DNA of 64,000 nt, from NCBI RefSeq assembly GCF_001908235.1, contig NZ_LGHK01000043.1:1-64000 (forward strand), written 5' to 3'. The DNA comes from Bradyrhizobium sp. NAS96.2. Its GTDB lineage: Bacteria; Pseudomonadota; Alphaproteobacteria; Rhizobiales; Xanthobacteraceae. The notes below the pieces were generated by a model. That model searched no databases. It was not told where the DNA came from and saw only the letters and a list, made by a program, of their open reading frames with translations. This document shows positions 1 to 7,771 of this stretch, in pieces; position 1 is the first letter of the stretch, and each line of letters begins with the position of its first letter. Both the position numbers and the translations under genes were made by a program.

Positions 1-375
1 GGCGTGAGGGCCTGGCTCGCCGGTGCGCGCCGCCGCGGCCAACGGCTGGCGATCGCCACCACGACCTCGCATGGCAATATCGATGCGCTGCTGTCGGTTG
101 CGCTGGGGTTGGGCTGGGCCGATCTGTTCGAGGCGATCGTCGCCGGCGACGACGTGCCACGGAAGAAGCCGGCTCCGGACGTCTATCTCGAGGTCCTGGC
201 GCGGCTCGGGCTCGGACCGGCGGATTGCATCGCGGTGGAGGATTCCGGCAACGGCCTCGCCGCCGCCGCGCGGGCCGGCATCCCCGTGGTCATCACCCGC
301 AGCACCTATTTCAGCGATGATGATTTCGCCGAGGCGCTTCTGGTTGTCGATGATCTCTCAGAGATCGACGACTAA
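1..375 (+). CDS. HAD-family phosphatase, C-terminal part (5' end outside window)
   Basis: This is the end of a haloacid-dehalogenase-superfamily hydrolase of the CbbY/phosphoglycolate-phosphatase type, which removes phosphate from small phosphorylated metabolites in the cytosol. The reading frame is open from the first base, so the true start lies upstream. Visible are motif II (IATTTS, near the beginning), the motif III lysine in PRKKPAPDVY, and motif IV (AVEDSGNG, with the acidic residue that binds Mg2+). The N-terminal nucleophile motif DxDGT is missing because of the window edge. The substrate cannot be told. The gene may belong with the sugar transport genes downstream, but about 600 bases and a repeat separate them. 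Confidence 0.85.
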   Translation, partial: GVRAWLAGARRRGQRLAIATTTSHGNIDALLSVALGLGWADLFEAIVAGDDVPRKKPAPDVYLEVLARLGLGPADCIAVEDSGNGLAAAARAGIPVVITRSTYFSDDDFAEALLVVDDLSEIDD

Positions 376-424
376 AGGCTGCAGCTCCCGCCGGGCCGGC
401 TGTTCCGAATAATTTCTTCGGTAG

Positions 425-730
425 ATTAAATAAATCGCGCTTGCTTCCATAGCGCAGTAGGGGCATCTTCGGCCAGAACAGCGCCAGCCCGCCGGAAATT
501 CTGGCGGGAGGTGGTGACTGCCAACAATTTCGGGAGATTGCGCCTCGTGACCCTCCGTGTCTCCGATAAATTTATTCTGGTGATTTAATAAATGGTGCTT
601 GCATCCGGAGAACGGCGAGGGCACGGTCTACCAAAGGTTGCCAGAGGCCGTGCAAAGCCACCAAAGGTTATGGGGGATGCTGGCGCTTGCCAACAATTCC
701 GGGAGACAGCGCCTGATGATCCTCCACGTC
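425..730. repeat. degenerate tandem duplication, two units of about 140-150 bp
   Basis: Unit 1 is about 425-561 and unit 2 about 582-730. Both begin with an A/T-rich run followed by GCTTGCNTCC and end with GCCAACAATTYCGGGAGA, then GCGCCT and CCTCC. The flanks are about 80% identical by eye and the middle is much more diverged. No convincing reading frame crosses it. It fills most of the 608-base gap before chvE. The rest of the gap (731-983) shows nothing I recognise beyond a weak TTGACG-like -35 at 826. Confidence 0.6.
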
Positions 731-983
731 ATTGCTACGGCTCATTCGTCCTACGGCATGACTTGCGGGTAACCTCGGCATTGCAGGATCGATATGGTTG
801 ATCGTGCGGAGCGAGCATGGCGCTGTTGACGAGTCTAATCGACATTTGCGTGATTTCGGTTCGTGACGGCCCCGGCGCCGATCCGCGGTCGCCGTAGATT
901 TGCGACCATCCAACGAATGATGGCGGTCGATTGATGCCGACCAATGCAACGGTAGCCAACTCAAAAAACCAAGGGAGTGACGC

Positions 984-2051
984 ATGTTCAGATTGAAGGT
1001 CTCGTTGATTGCACTGGCGTTGGCAGGTCTCACCGCGGCCGCACCGGATGCGCTCGCGCAGAGCAAGCCGACGATCGGCATCGCGATGCCGACCAAATCC
1101 TCGGCACGCTGGATCGACGACGGCAACAACATGGTCAAGGTGCTGAAGGAGCGCGGCTACGGCACCGACCTGCAATATGCCGACGACGACATCCCGAACC
1201 AGCTCTCCCAGGTCGAGAACATGGTGACCAAGGGCTCCAAGGTGCTGGTCATCGCGGCGATCGACGGCACCACGCTGTCCGACGCGCTGAAGCAGGCCAA
1301 GGCGCAAGGCATCACGGTCATCGCCTATGACCGCCTGATCCGGGATACACCGAATGTCGACTACTACGCGACCTTCGACAATTTCCAGGTCGGTGTTCTG
1401 CAGGCGAGTTCGATCGTGAATGCGCTCGGCCTGAAGGACGGCAAGGGGCCTTTCAACATCGAGCTGTTCGGCGGCTCGCCCGACGACAACAACGCCTATT
1501 TCTTCTACGACGGCGCGATGTCGGTGCTGAAGCCGTACATCGACAGCGGCAAACTGGTGGTGGCCAGCGGCCAGATGGGCATGGACAAGGTCGCGACCCT
1601 GCGCTGGGACGGCGCCACCGCGCAGGCGCGGATGGACAATCTGCTCAGCGCCTTCTACGGCAAGAAGCGGGTCGATGCGGTGCTGTCGCCCTATGATGGT
1701 CTGTCGATCGGCATCATCTCCTCCCTGAAGGGGGTCGGCTACGGCAGCAAGGACCAGCCGATGCCCTACATCAGCGGCCAGGATGCCGAGGTGCCGTCGA
1801 TCAAGGCGATGCTGCGCGGCGAGCAATACTCGACCATCTTCAAGGACACCCGCGATCTCGCCAAGGTCACCGCCGACATGGTCGATGCCGTGCTGAGCAA
1901 GAAGGAGGTCAGCGTCAACGACACCAAGACCTACAACAACGGGGTCAAGGTGGTTCCGTCCTATCTGCTCAAGCCGGTGGTGGTGGACAAGACCAATTGG
2001 GAGAAAGTCCTGATTGACAGCAGCTACTATAAGCGCTCGCAATTCGACTAA
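984..2051 (+). CDS. chvE: ChvE-type sugar-binding periplasmic protein
   Basis: Periplasmic substrate-binding protein of a monosaccharide ABC transporter. A signal peptide spans about residues 1-26 (hydrophobic stretch, then ALAQ before SKPT). The mature protein follows Agrobacterium ChvE closely from memory: [45 protein letters not shown] and SGQDAEVPS. The family binds galactose, glucose, arabinose and xylose; in Agrobacterium ChvE also works with VirA in virulence sensing and sugar chemotaxis. The start ATG has AGGGAG seven bases upstream. The gene leads the operon with gguA and gguB. XylF is the nearest alternative name, but the ChvE match is stronger. Confidence 0.93.
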   Translation: MFRLKVSLIALALAGLTAAAPDALAQSKPTIGIAMPTKSSARWIDDGNNMVKVLKERGYGTDLQYADDDIPNQLSQVENMVTKGSKVLVIAAIDGTTLSDALKQAKAQGITVIAYDRLIRDTPNVDYYATFDNFQVGVLQASSIVNALGLKDGKGPFNIELFGGSPDDNNAYFFYDGAMSVLKPYIDSGKLVVASGQMGMDKVATLRWDGATAQARMDNLLSAFYGKKRVDAVLSPYDGLSIGIISSLKGVGYGSKDQPMPYISGQDAEVPSIKAMLRGEQYSTIFKDTRDLAKVTADMVDAVLSKKEVSVNDTKTYNNGVKVVPSYLLKPVVVDKTNWEKVLIDSSYYKRSQFD

Positions 2052-2108
2052 GGCGGGTGAGCCGGACGCCCCCCGCCGAGGCCGATCGACGCTGCGAGAC
2101 ATGATCCG

Positions 2109-3689
2109 ATGACGGCAATGCTTGAGATGCGCGGCGTCAGCAAGAGCTTTGCCGGCGTGCAGGCGTTGCGCGACGTCAGCTTGTCCGTGGAAGCCGGCCA
2201 GATTCACGCTCTGGTCGGCGAGAACGGTGCCGGCAAGTCGACCCTGATGAAGGTGCTGAGCGGGGTCTACCCCGCCGGCAGCTATGAGGGGTCGATCCTG
2301 TTCGACGGCGCGGAGCGCCGGTTCCGCGATATCAACGATTCCGAGGCGCTGGGGATCATCATCATCCACCAGGAACTGGCGCTGATCCCGCTGATGTCGA
2401 TCGCCGAGAATATTTTTCTCTCGCGCGCGCCGTCGCGGTACGGGGTGATCGACCGCAACGCGGTGTACCGGCGGACCGCGGAGTTGCTGGCGCAAGTCGG
2501 CCTGCGGGAATCGCCGGACACCCTGGTCACCGATCTCGGCGTCGGCAAGCAGCAGCTGGTCGAGATCGCGAAGGCGCTGTCGAAGCAGGTGCGCCTTCTG
2601 ATCCTCGACGAGCCGACCGCGAGCCTCAACGAGGCCGACAGCGCCGCGCTGCTCGACCGGCTGCTGGCTTTCCGCGAGCAGGGCATCGCCTCGATCCTGA
2701 TATCGCACAAGCTGAACGAAGTCGCACGTGTCGCCGACCGCATCACGGTGCTGCGCGACGGCCGCACCGTCGACAGCATCGATTGCCGGACCGAAGCGGT
2801 CGACGAGGACCGGATCATTCGTAGCATGGTCAACCGCGATCTCGCGCATCGCTTCCCGGAACGAAACGTCGCGATCGGCGATCCCGTGATGAATGTGGAG
2901 AACTGGTCGGTGTATCACCCGCTGCACACCGCCCGGCAGGTGATCAAGAACGTCGACTTCAAGGTGCGGCGCGGCGAGGTGGTCGGTATCGCCGGCCTGA
3001 TGGGCGCCGGCCGCACCGAGTTCGCCATGAGCCTGTTCGGCAGGGCATGGGGCTACAACATCACCGGCAAGGTCAGCCTTGACGGACGCGAGGCGAGCCT
3101 TGCCAGTGTGCCGGCTGCGATCCACGCCGGCCTCGCCTATGTCACCGAGGACCGTAAGCAGCTCGGGTTGATCCTCGTCGACGACGTCCGCAAGAACGTG
3201 ACGCTGGCGAGCCTTCGCCAGGTCGCCGATCGCGGCGTGATCGACGATGTCGTCGAGCTGAAGGCGGCGAGCGATTATCGCAACCGGATGCGGATCCGCT
3301 GTTCCGATGTCTATCAGGAGGCCGGGCAGCTCTCGGGCGGCAACCAGCAGAAGGTGGTGCTGTCGAAATGGCTGATGACCGATCCGCAGGTGCTGCTGCT
3401 GGATGAACCGACCCGCGGCATCGACGTCGGGGCAAAATACGAGATTTATTGTATCATCAACGAGCTCGCGGCGGCCGGCAAGGGCGTCGTGGTGATCTCG
3501 TCGGAGATGCCGGAATTGCTAGGCATCTGCGACCGGATCTGCGTGATGAATGACGGCGCCTTCGTCGGCGAGTTCGCCAGGGACGATGCGACGCAGGAGA
3601 AGATCATGCGCGCCATCATGCGCAATGTCAGGATGTCCGGAAGCGGCGTCCCTGCCGGCGAGGCGCGGGCGGGAGGCGGAGCACAATGA
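2109..3689 (+). CDS. gguA: multiple-sugar ABC transporter, double ATP-binding subunit
   Basis: Cytoplasmic ATPase that powers sugar import with ChvE and GguB. It is 526 residues with two nucleotide-binding domains in tandem, as is usual for the monosaccharide (CUT2) family. Domain 1 has a canonical Walker A (GENGAGKS, residues 37-44), a degenerate signature (GVGKQQ) and Walker B LLILDEPTASL. Domain 2 has a degenerate Walker A (GLMGAGRTE), a canonical signature LSGGNQQ and Walker B VLLLDEPTRGID. Such asymmetry is normal for this family. It follows chvE after 57 bases, and its stop overlaps the gguB start (ATGA), indicating coupled translation. Confidence 0.93.
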   Translation: MTAMLEMRGVSKSFAGVQALRDVSLSVEAGQIHALVGENGAGKSTLMKVLSGVYPAGSYEGSILFDGAERRFRDINDSEALGIIIIHQELALIPLMSIAENIFLSRAPSRYGVIDRNAVYRRTAELLAQVGLRESPDTLVTDLGVGKQQLVEIAKALSKQVRLLILDEPTASLNEADSAALLDRLLAFREQGIASILISHKLNEVARVADRITVLRDGRTVDSIDCRTEAVDEDRIIRSMVNRDLAHRFPERNVAIGDPVMNVENWSVYHPLHTARQVIKNVDFKVRRGEVVGIAGLMGAGRTEFAMSLFGRAWGYNITGKVSLDGREASLASVPAAIHAGLAYVTEDRKQLGLILVDDVRKNVTLASLRQVADRGVIDDVVELKAASDYRNRMRIRCSDVYQEAGQLSGGNQQKVVLSKWLMTDPQVLLLDEPTRGIDVGAKYEIYCIINELAAAGKGVVVISSEMPELLGICDRICVMNDGAFVGEFARDDATQEKIMRAIMRNVRMSGSGVPAGEARAGGGAQ

Positions 3690-4876
3690 CCGACAAGACA
3701 GTGTCACTTCCTGAGGCCCCCAAGCATTCCGGCTTCATCAAGAACAATCTGCGCAACTACGGCATGCTGCTGTCGCTGCTCGCGATCATGCTGTTCTTCG
3801 AGATCGTGACCGATGGCACGCTGTTGCAGCCGGTCAATCTCACCAACCTCGTGCTGCAGAACAGCTACATCGTGATCATGGCGCTCGGCATGCTGCTGGT
3901 GATCGTCACCGGGCATATCGACCTGTCGGTCGGCTCGGTCGCGGGGTTCGTCGGCGCGGTCGCGGCGGTGCTGATGGTGACCTACCATGTCGACTACCCG
4001 ATCGCCTTCATTACCTGTCTTTTGATCGGCGCCGCGATCGGCGCGGCGCAGGGCTACTGGGTCGCCTATTTCAAGATACCGTCCTTCATCGTGACCTTGG
4101 CGGGCATGCTGGTGTTCAAGGGCCTTGCGCTCGCGGTGCTGCAGGGCCGGTCGGTCGGGCCGTTTCCGCCGACCTTCCAGAAGCTGTCGTCGGGCTTCAT
4201 CCCCGAACTGTTCCCGAGCGCCGGCACGCTGTATCCGACCTCGCTGCTGATCGGCGTCGTGCTGGCGTTCGCGCTGGTGCTGGCGAGCGCCAAGAGCCGG
4301 GCGCGTGAGCAGTCGCATGGCATCGAGGTCGAGCCCTACGCGTTCTTCATCGCCAAGAGCATCGCGCTGGCGGGCGCCGTGCTCTATTTCACCTATCTGA
4401 TCGCCTCGCATCGCGGCCTGCCGAACGTGCTCGTCATCATGACGGTGCTGATCGCGGCCTATGGCTTTGTCACGCGGCGGACCGTGATCGGCCGGCAGAT
4501 CTATGCGGTCGGCGGCAATGCCAAGGCCGCGAAGCTGTCGGGTGTCAAGACCGAGCGGCTGACCTTCTTCACCTTCGTCAACATGGGCGTGCTGGCCGCG
4601 CTCGCCGGGCTGGTGTTCGCCGCGCGGCTCAACACCGCAACGCCGAAGGCGGGCCTCGGCTTCGAGCTCGACGTGATCGCCGCTTGCTTCATCGGCGGCG
4701 CCTCGGCCTATGGCGGCGTCGGCCGGGTCGGCGGCGCGGTGGTTGGCGCCATGATCATGGGCGTGATGAACAACGGCATGTCGATCCTCGGTATCGGCAT
4801 CGATTATCAGCAGGTGATCAAGGGCCTCGTCCTGCTCGGCGCCGTCTGCATCGATGTCTACAACCAGCGCCGGTGA
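3686..4876 (+). CDS. gguB: multiple-sugar ABC transporter permease
   Basis: Inner-membrane permease of the ChvE/GguAB importer, 396 residues with about ten hydrophobic segments. Family hallmarks visible are GHIDLSVGSVAGF, the IPSFIVTLAGMLVFKG segment, and YAVGGNAKAAKLSGV, the cytoplasmic loop that contacts the ATPase. The start ATG overlaps the gguA stop by four bases. The order chvE-gguA-gguB is that of Agrobacterium. A XylH-like permease is the alternative label. No gguC follows; the next gene is an inositol-monophosphatase homologue. Confidence 0.92.
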   Translation: MTDKTVSLPEAPKHSGFIKNNLRNYGMLLSLLAIMLFFEIVTDGTLLQPVNLTNLVLQNSYIVIMALGMLLVIVTGHIDLSVGSVAGFVGAVAAVLMVTYHVDYPIAFITCLLIGAAIGAAQGYWVAYFKIPSFIVTLAGMLVFKGLALAVLQGRSVGPFPPTFQKLSSGFIPELFPSAGTLYPTSLLIGVVLAFALVLASAKSRAREQSHGIEVEPYAFFIAKSIALAGAVLYFTYLIASHRGLPNVLVIMTVLIAAYGFVTRRTVIGRQIYAVGGNAKAAKLSGVKTERLTFFTFVNMGVLAALAGLVFAARLNTATPKAGLGFELDVIAACFIGGASAYGGVGRVGGAVVGAMIMGVMNNGMSILGIGIDYQQVIKGLVLLGAVCIDVYNQRR

Positions 4877-4933
4877 TTGCCGCGCGGTCATGACTTCACG
4901 ATATGATGCCTGCGCAACGCAGGAGAATGCCGC

Positions 4934-5767
4934 GTGAAACTGTCCCATGCCGATGCGCTGACCATCGGAAACATCCTCACTGAGGTCGGCCGCGCCGAGA
5001 TCATGCCGCGGTTTCGCCGCGTCCGTGAGATCGAGGTCCGCACCAAGACATCGGCATTCGACGTCGTCACCGAAGCCGATGAGCTGGCCGAGCAGGCGAT
5101 CTCGGCGGCGCTGCTCAGGGCGTTTCCGAATGCGGCCGTGATCGGCGAGGAAGCGACATCGCGCGATCCGGCCGCGCTCGATCAGGTCGGATCCGCGGAG
5201 CTCGCCTTCATCATCGATCCGATCGACGGCACGCGGAACTTCACCTCGAGCCTGCCGCTGTTCGGCACCATGGTGGCCGCCACGATGCGCGGCGAGATCG
5301 TGTTCGGCGCGATCCATGATCCCGTCTGCAACGACACCGCGTTCGCGCTGCGCGGTGAGGGCGCCTGGCTCGAAATGCCTGATGGCCGGCGGCATGACCT
5401 GAAGGTGGCCGCGGCGGTGCCGGTCCATCAGATGGACGCGGTGATCGGCGTCAATTTCCTGCCCGAGGCGCTGCGCCCAATCGTTGCCGGCAACCTGTCC
5501 AAGCTTGGCGTCAGCGCCTGGCTCAGATGCGCCGCGCATGAGTATCGCATGGCGGCATCCGGCCATTGCCATCTCCTGTTCTACAACAAGCTGATGCCGT
5601 GGGATCATGCCGCGGGCTGGCTCTTGCATCGCGAGGCCGGCGGCTACAGCGCGCATTTCGACGGATCACCCTACAAGCCGGTCAATCTGACCGGCGGCCT
5701 GCTCTGCGCGCCGGACGAGGAGAGCTGGCACGCAGCACAGCAGGCGATCCTGACGCGGACCGAGTAA
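4934..5767 (+). CDS. inositol monophosphatase family protein
   Basis: Mg2+-dependent phosphatase of the inositol-monophosphatase/FBPase superfamily, 277 residues, cytosolic. Metal-binding motifs are in the right order: GEEA (first glutamate), DPIDGT, and the C-terminal WDHAAG. The family includes inositol-1-phosphatase, histidinol-phosphatase HisN and 3'-phosphoadenosine phosphatase, and the sequence alone does not decide between them. The start is GTG at 4934, with AGGAGA at 4921 as ribosome binding site; the nearby ATG at 4927 is out of frame. The gap to gguB is 57 bases, so co-transcription with the sugar transporter is possible. Confidence 0.85.
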   Translation: MKLSHADALTIGNILTEVGRAEIMPRFRRVREIEVRTKTSAFDVVTEADELAEQAISAALLRAFPNAAVIGEEATSRDPAALDQVGSAELAFIIDPIDGTRNFTSSLPLFGTMVAATMRGEIVFGAIHDPVCNDTAFALRGEGAWLEMPDGRRHDLKVAAAVPVHQMDAVIGVNFLPEALRPIVAGNLSKLGVSAWLRCAAHEYRMAASGHCHLLFYNKLMPWDHAAGWLLHREAGGYSAHFDGSPYKPVNLTGGLLCAPDEESWHAAQQAILTRTE

Positions 5768-5831
5768 TTCTGTCGCAACTGTCAAACAGCTTGCTCGGTG
5801 TCATCACCCGCGTAACGACGCTTTCCACGCG

Positions 5832-5950
5832 TGGTCTCTGCGAAAGCAGGGACCCATAACCACCGAAGCAAGTTGTGGGATCGTCGCCCCAGCGTCGTGC
5901 AACAATTGGCAACTGGCGTAATGGGTCCTGGCTTTCGCCAGGACGACGAT
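5832..5950. repeat. palindromic repeat element, copy A
   Basis: Its two ends are inverted copies of the motif CCTGCTTTCGCAGG followed by GACCCAT (left CTCTGCGAAAGCAGGGACCC, right GGGTCCTGGCTTTCGCCAGG). The core between them differs from copy B. Non-coding, in the gap after the phosphatase gene. The structure resembles REP/MITE-like elements that are common between genes in Bradyrhizobium-type genomes. Confidence 0.7.
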
Positions 5951-5989
5951 GAGGATGGTTCTCGATTCAAAATGACAAACACGCGGTGT

Positions 5990-6014
5990 CATCACCCACG
6001 CGAAGGCGGGTGAT
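5990..6014. repeat. short inverted repeat between the palindromic elements
   Basis: ATCACCC and GGGTGAT face each other around a 9-10 base loop. It may be a fragment of another repeat family or a weak terminator. Nothing else was recognised in this stretch. Confidence 0.4.
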
Positions 6015-6128
6015 CCATTATTCAAGAGGCGCCTGTGCTTGAGCCGAGAGGCCGCGGCGTACTGGATCGCCTGGTCCGCACATCAAGCCGGCGATGAAAG
6101 GTGTGGGTGGGACAAGGTCCCCTCTGCG

Positions 6129-6254
6129 CGTCGTCCCTGCGAAAGCAGGGACCCATACTCCGCGGCGGAGATTGTGAACGCGACTCGTCGTTCCGCCGCT
6201 GCGCAACAACCTGCATTGGTGGTTATGGGTTCCTGCGTTCGCAGGGACGACACC
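6129..6254. repeat. palindromic repeat element, copy B
   Basis: Same terminal arms as copy A (TCGTCCCTGCGAAAGCAGGG at the left; TTCCTGCGTTCGCAGGGACG at the right), with a different central sequence. Together with copy A and the flanking hairpins it accounts for most of the 600-base gap between the phosphatase and the binding-protein gene. Confidence 0.7.
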
Positions 6255-6330
6255 GAGTGTGTTGCGCGGGGCGGTGGGCCGCAGCTCTACATTCTCGCGA
6301 CATGCCTGGCTGACTGGGGCACGATCGCGA

Positions 6331-6360
6331 GCGTCATGCCCGGAGGCCCGGGCATGACGC
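6331..6360 (-). terminator. 13-bp perfect hairpin after the binding-protein gene
   Basis: GCGTCATGCCCGG (6331-6343) pairs perfectly with 6348-6360 around the four-base loop AGGC. It lies nine bases beyond the stop codon of the leftward gene that ends at 6370. No T-run follows, so it could be a terminator, an mRNA-end-protecting hairpin, or another REP-type repeat. Confidence 0.5.
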
Positions 6361-6369
6361 ACGGAAGCG

Positions 6370-7596
6370 CTATTCGCTGCCGACCTCGCCGGTGATGACT
6401 TTGCTGAACAGCGTCCAGCTCTCGCCTTCGAACCGCATCAGCTGCGACTGCTCGATCGGACGGAAGTCGGTCGCGCTGGTGTTGATCCTGATCCCGGGCA
6501 GGATCATCTTCGGCGCAAAGTCCTTCAGGCTGGCGGCCTGCTTCATCACGTTCTCGCGCGTCAGGTCGTTGCCGCACTGCTTGAGCACCTGCGCGAGGGT
6601 CTGCGCGGCCGCGTAGCCATAGACGTGATTGCCGTTGGTCTTGTCGCCGTCGGGCATGTATTTGTCCATGAACGCCCGCCATTCGCTGGTCTCGGCATCA
6701 TTGTTCCAGATCTTGTCGGTCGGATCCTTGAGGTAGGCGACCGAGATGATGCCTTGCGAGTTTTCGACGCCCGCGGCGCGCATCACCGAAGCGACCGAGG
6801 TTGCGGTCGAGGTCAGGAAGAAGGTCGGCTTCCAGCCGAGCTCGGCGACCTTCTTGATGGTCTGCGCCGCGCCCTTCGGGGCAGCCCAGGTGAACAGGAT
6901 GTCGGCGCCCGAGGCGCGCAGCGCCACGATCTGCGAATCCAGCGTCGGATCCGTCAGCTCGTAGGACTTGTCGGCGACGATCATGCTGCTGGCCTTGTCG
7001 CCGAGGCCGTCGCGCAGTCCCTTGAGCGCATCCTTGCCGGCATCGTCGTTCTGCCAGAGCACGGCGATCTTGCCGTTCGGAAATTTGTCGAGGATGTATT
7101 TGGCGTAGATCCGCCCTTCGCTCTGGTAGTTGGGCTGCCAGCCCATCGTCCACGGAAAGGCCTGGGGATCGCCGAAGCGCGTCGCGCCCGATGCGATGAA
7201 GAGGTGGGGGACCTTCTTGCCGTTCAGATATTTCTGGATCGCGACATTCGGCGCGGTGCCGAGCGGCTGGAACACCAGCAGCACCTCGTCGCCTTCGACC
7301 AGCTTGCGTGCCTGCTCGACCGATTTCGGCGGCGAGAAGCCGTCGTCATAGCTGATGAAATTGACCTTGCGCCCATTGATGCCGCCCTGGTCGTTGATCA
7401 TCCTGAAATAGGCCGCTTCGGTCCGGCCGATCGCGCCGTAGGCGGAAGCAGGGCCGCTATAGGGCATGATATTGCCGATCTTGATCTCGGCATCCGAGAC
7501 CCCCGGGCCGTAGTTCTTCTGCGCGAGCGCCGGCGACAGCGCACCGAGCGTCGCTGCGACCGCAAGCCACGCGCGAAGACAAAATCCGTCCAACAT
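6370..7596 (-). CDS. periplasmic binding protein, branched-chain amino acid (LivK-like) family
   Basis: Type I periplasmic binding protein of an ABC importer, 408 residues, with a signal peptide at about 1-25 (ending SPALAQ before KNYGPGVSD). The core begins AEIKIGNIMPYSGPASAYG and contains YDDGFSPPKSVEQARKLV, which is typical of the LivK/HAAT group. These proteins bind amino acids, small amides or aromatic acids; the ligand cannot be called. No permease or ATPase is adjacent. It is divergent from the monooxygenase gene, and the shared gap holds a LacI-type operator. A close paralogue lies at 55485-56696. The start ATG has AGGGAG upstream. Confidence 0.88.
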   Translation of the reverse strand: MLDGFCLRAWLAVAATLGALSPALAQKNYGPGVSDAEIKIGNIMPYSGPASAYGAIGRTEAAYFRMINDQGGINGRKVNFISYDDGFSPPKSVEQARKLVEGDEVLLVFQPLGTAPNVAIQKYLNGKKVPHLFIASGATRFGDPQAFPWTMGWQPNYQSEGRIYAKYILDKFPNGKIAVLWQNDDAGKDALKGLRDGLGDKASSMIVADKSYELTDPTLDSQIVALRASGADILFTWAAPKGAAQTIKKVAELGWKPTFFLTSTATSVASVMRAAGVENSQGIISVAYLKDPTDKIWNNDAETSEWRAFMDKYMPDGDKTNGNHVYGYAAAQTLAQVLKQCGNDLTRENVMKQAASLKDFAPKMILPGIRINTSATDFRPIEQSQLMRFEGESWTLFSKVITGEVGSE

Positions 7597-7698
7597 CCCT
7601 CGTTCACTCCCTGATTATTCGCTGATCGCCTTGTGACGTGCGCGGACCTGAGGGCCCGCGCGTTGACGCCCGGCAACAATTATCGTATGCGCTTCCGA

Positions 7699-7716
7699 TC
7701 TGGAAACGTTTCCAGA
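7699..7716. promoter_or_regulatory. LacI-family operator, perfect 18-bp palindrome
   Basis: TCTGGAAACGTTTCCAGA is fully self-complementary, with the central CG typical of LacI/GalR-family sites. It lies 56 bases before the monooxygenase start and about 100 bases before the divergent binding-protein gene. A near copy precedes the cupin gene (9515-9530), and a LacI-family regulator is encoded at 9979-11025, which is the likely ligand. Confidence 0.75.
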
Positions 7717-7771
7717 CTAGCGCGTGTTCCCACCGATGGCAATATTCCCTGCGGCCGGAGAGATGTGACAA

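Noticed and set aside
499..540. The coordinates given for the kinase cysteine-cluster finding
   Set aside because: Those numbers are residue positions in the kinase, not DNA positions; the DNA interval is about 37377-37502 on the minus strand. Nothing special is claimed for DNA 499-540 beyond the tandem repeat.
735..3125. Reading frame of 796 codons antisense to chvE and gguA
   Set aside because: It is a shadow of strongly coding DNA on the other strand; the translation is low in hydrophobic structure and rich in H, D, R and Q, with no recognisable motif.
5832..6254. Possible CRISPR-like array
   Set aside because: Only two elements with inverted ends, unequal spacing and no direct short repeats or cas genes.
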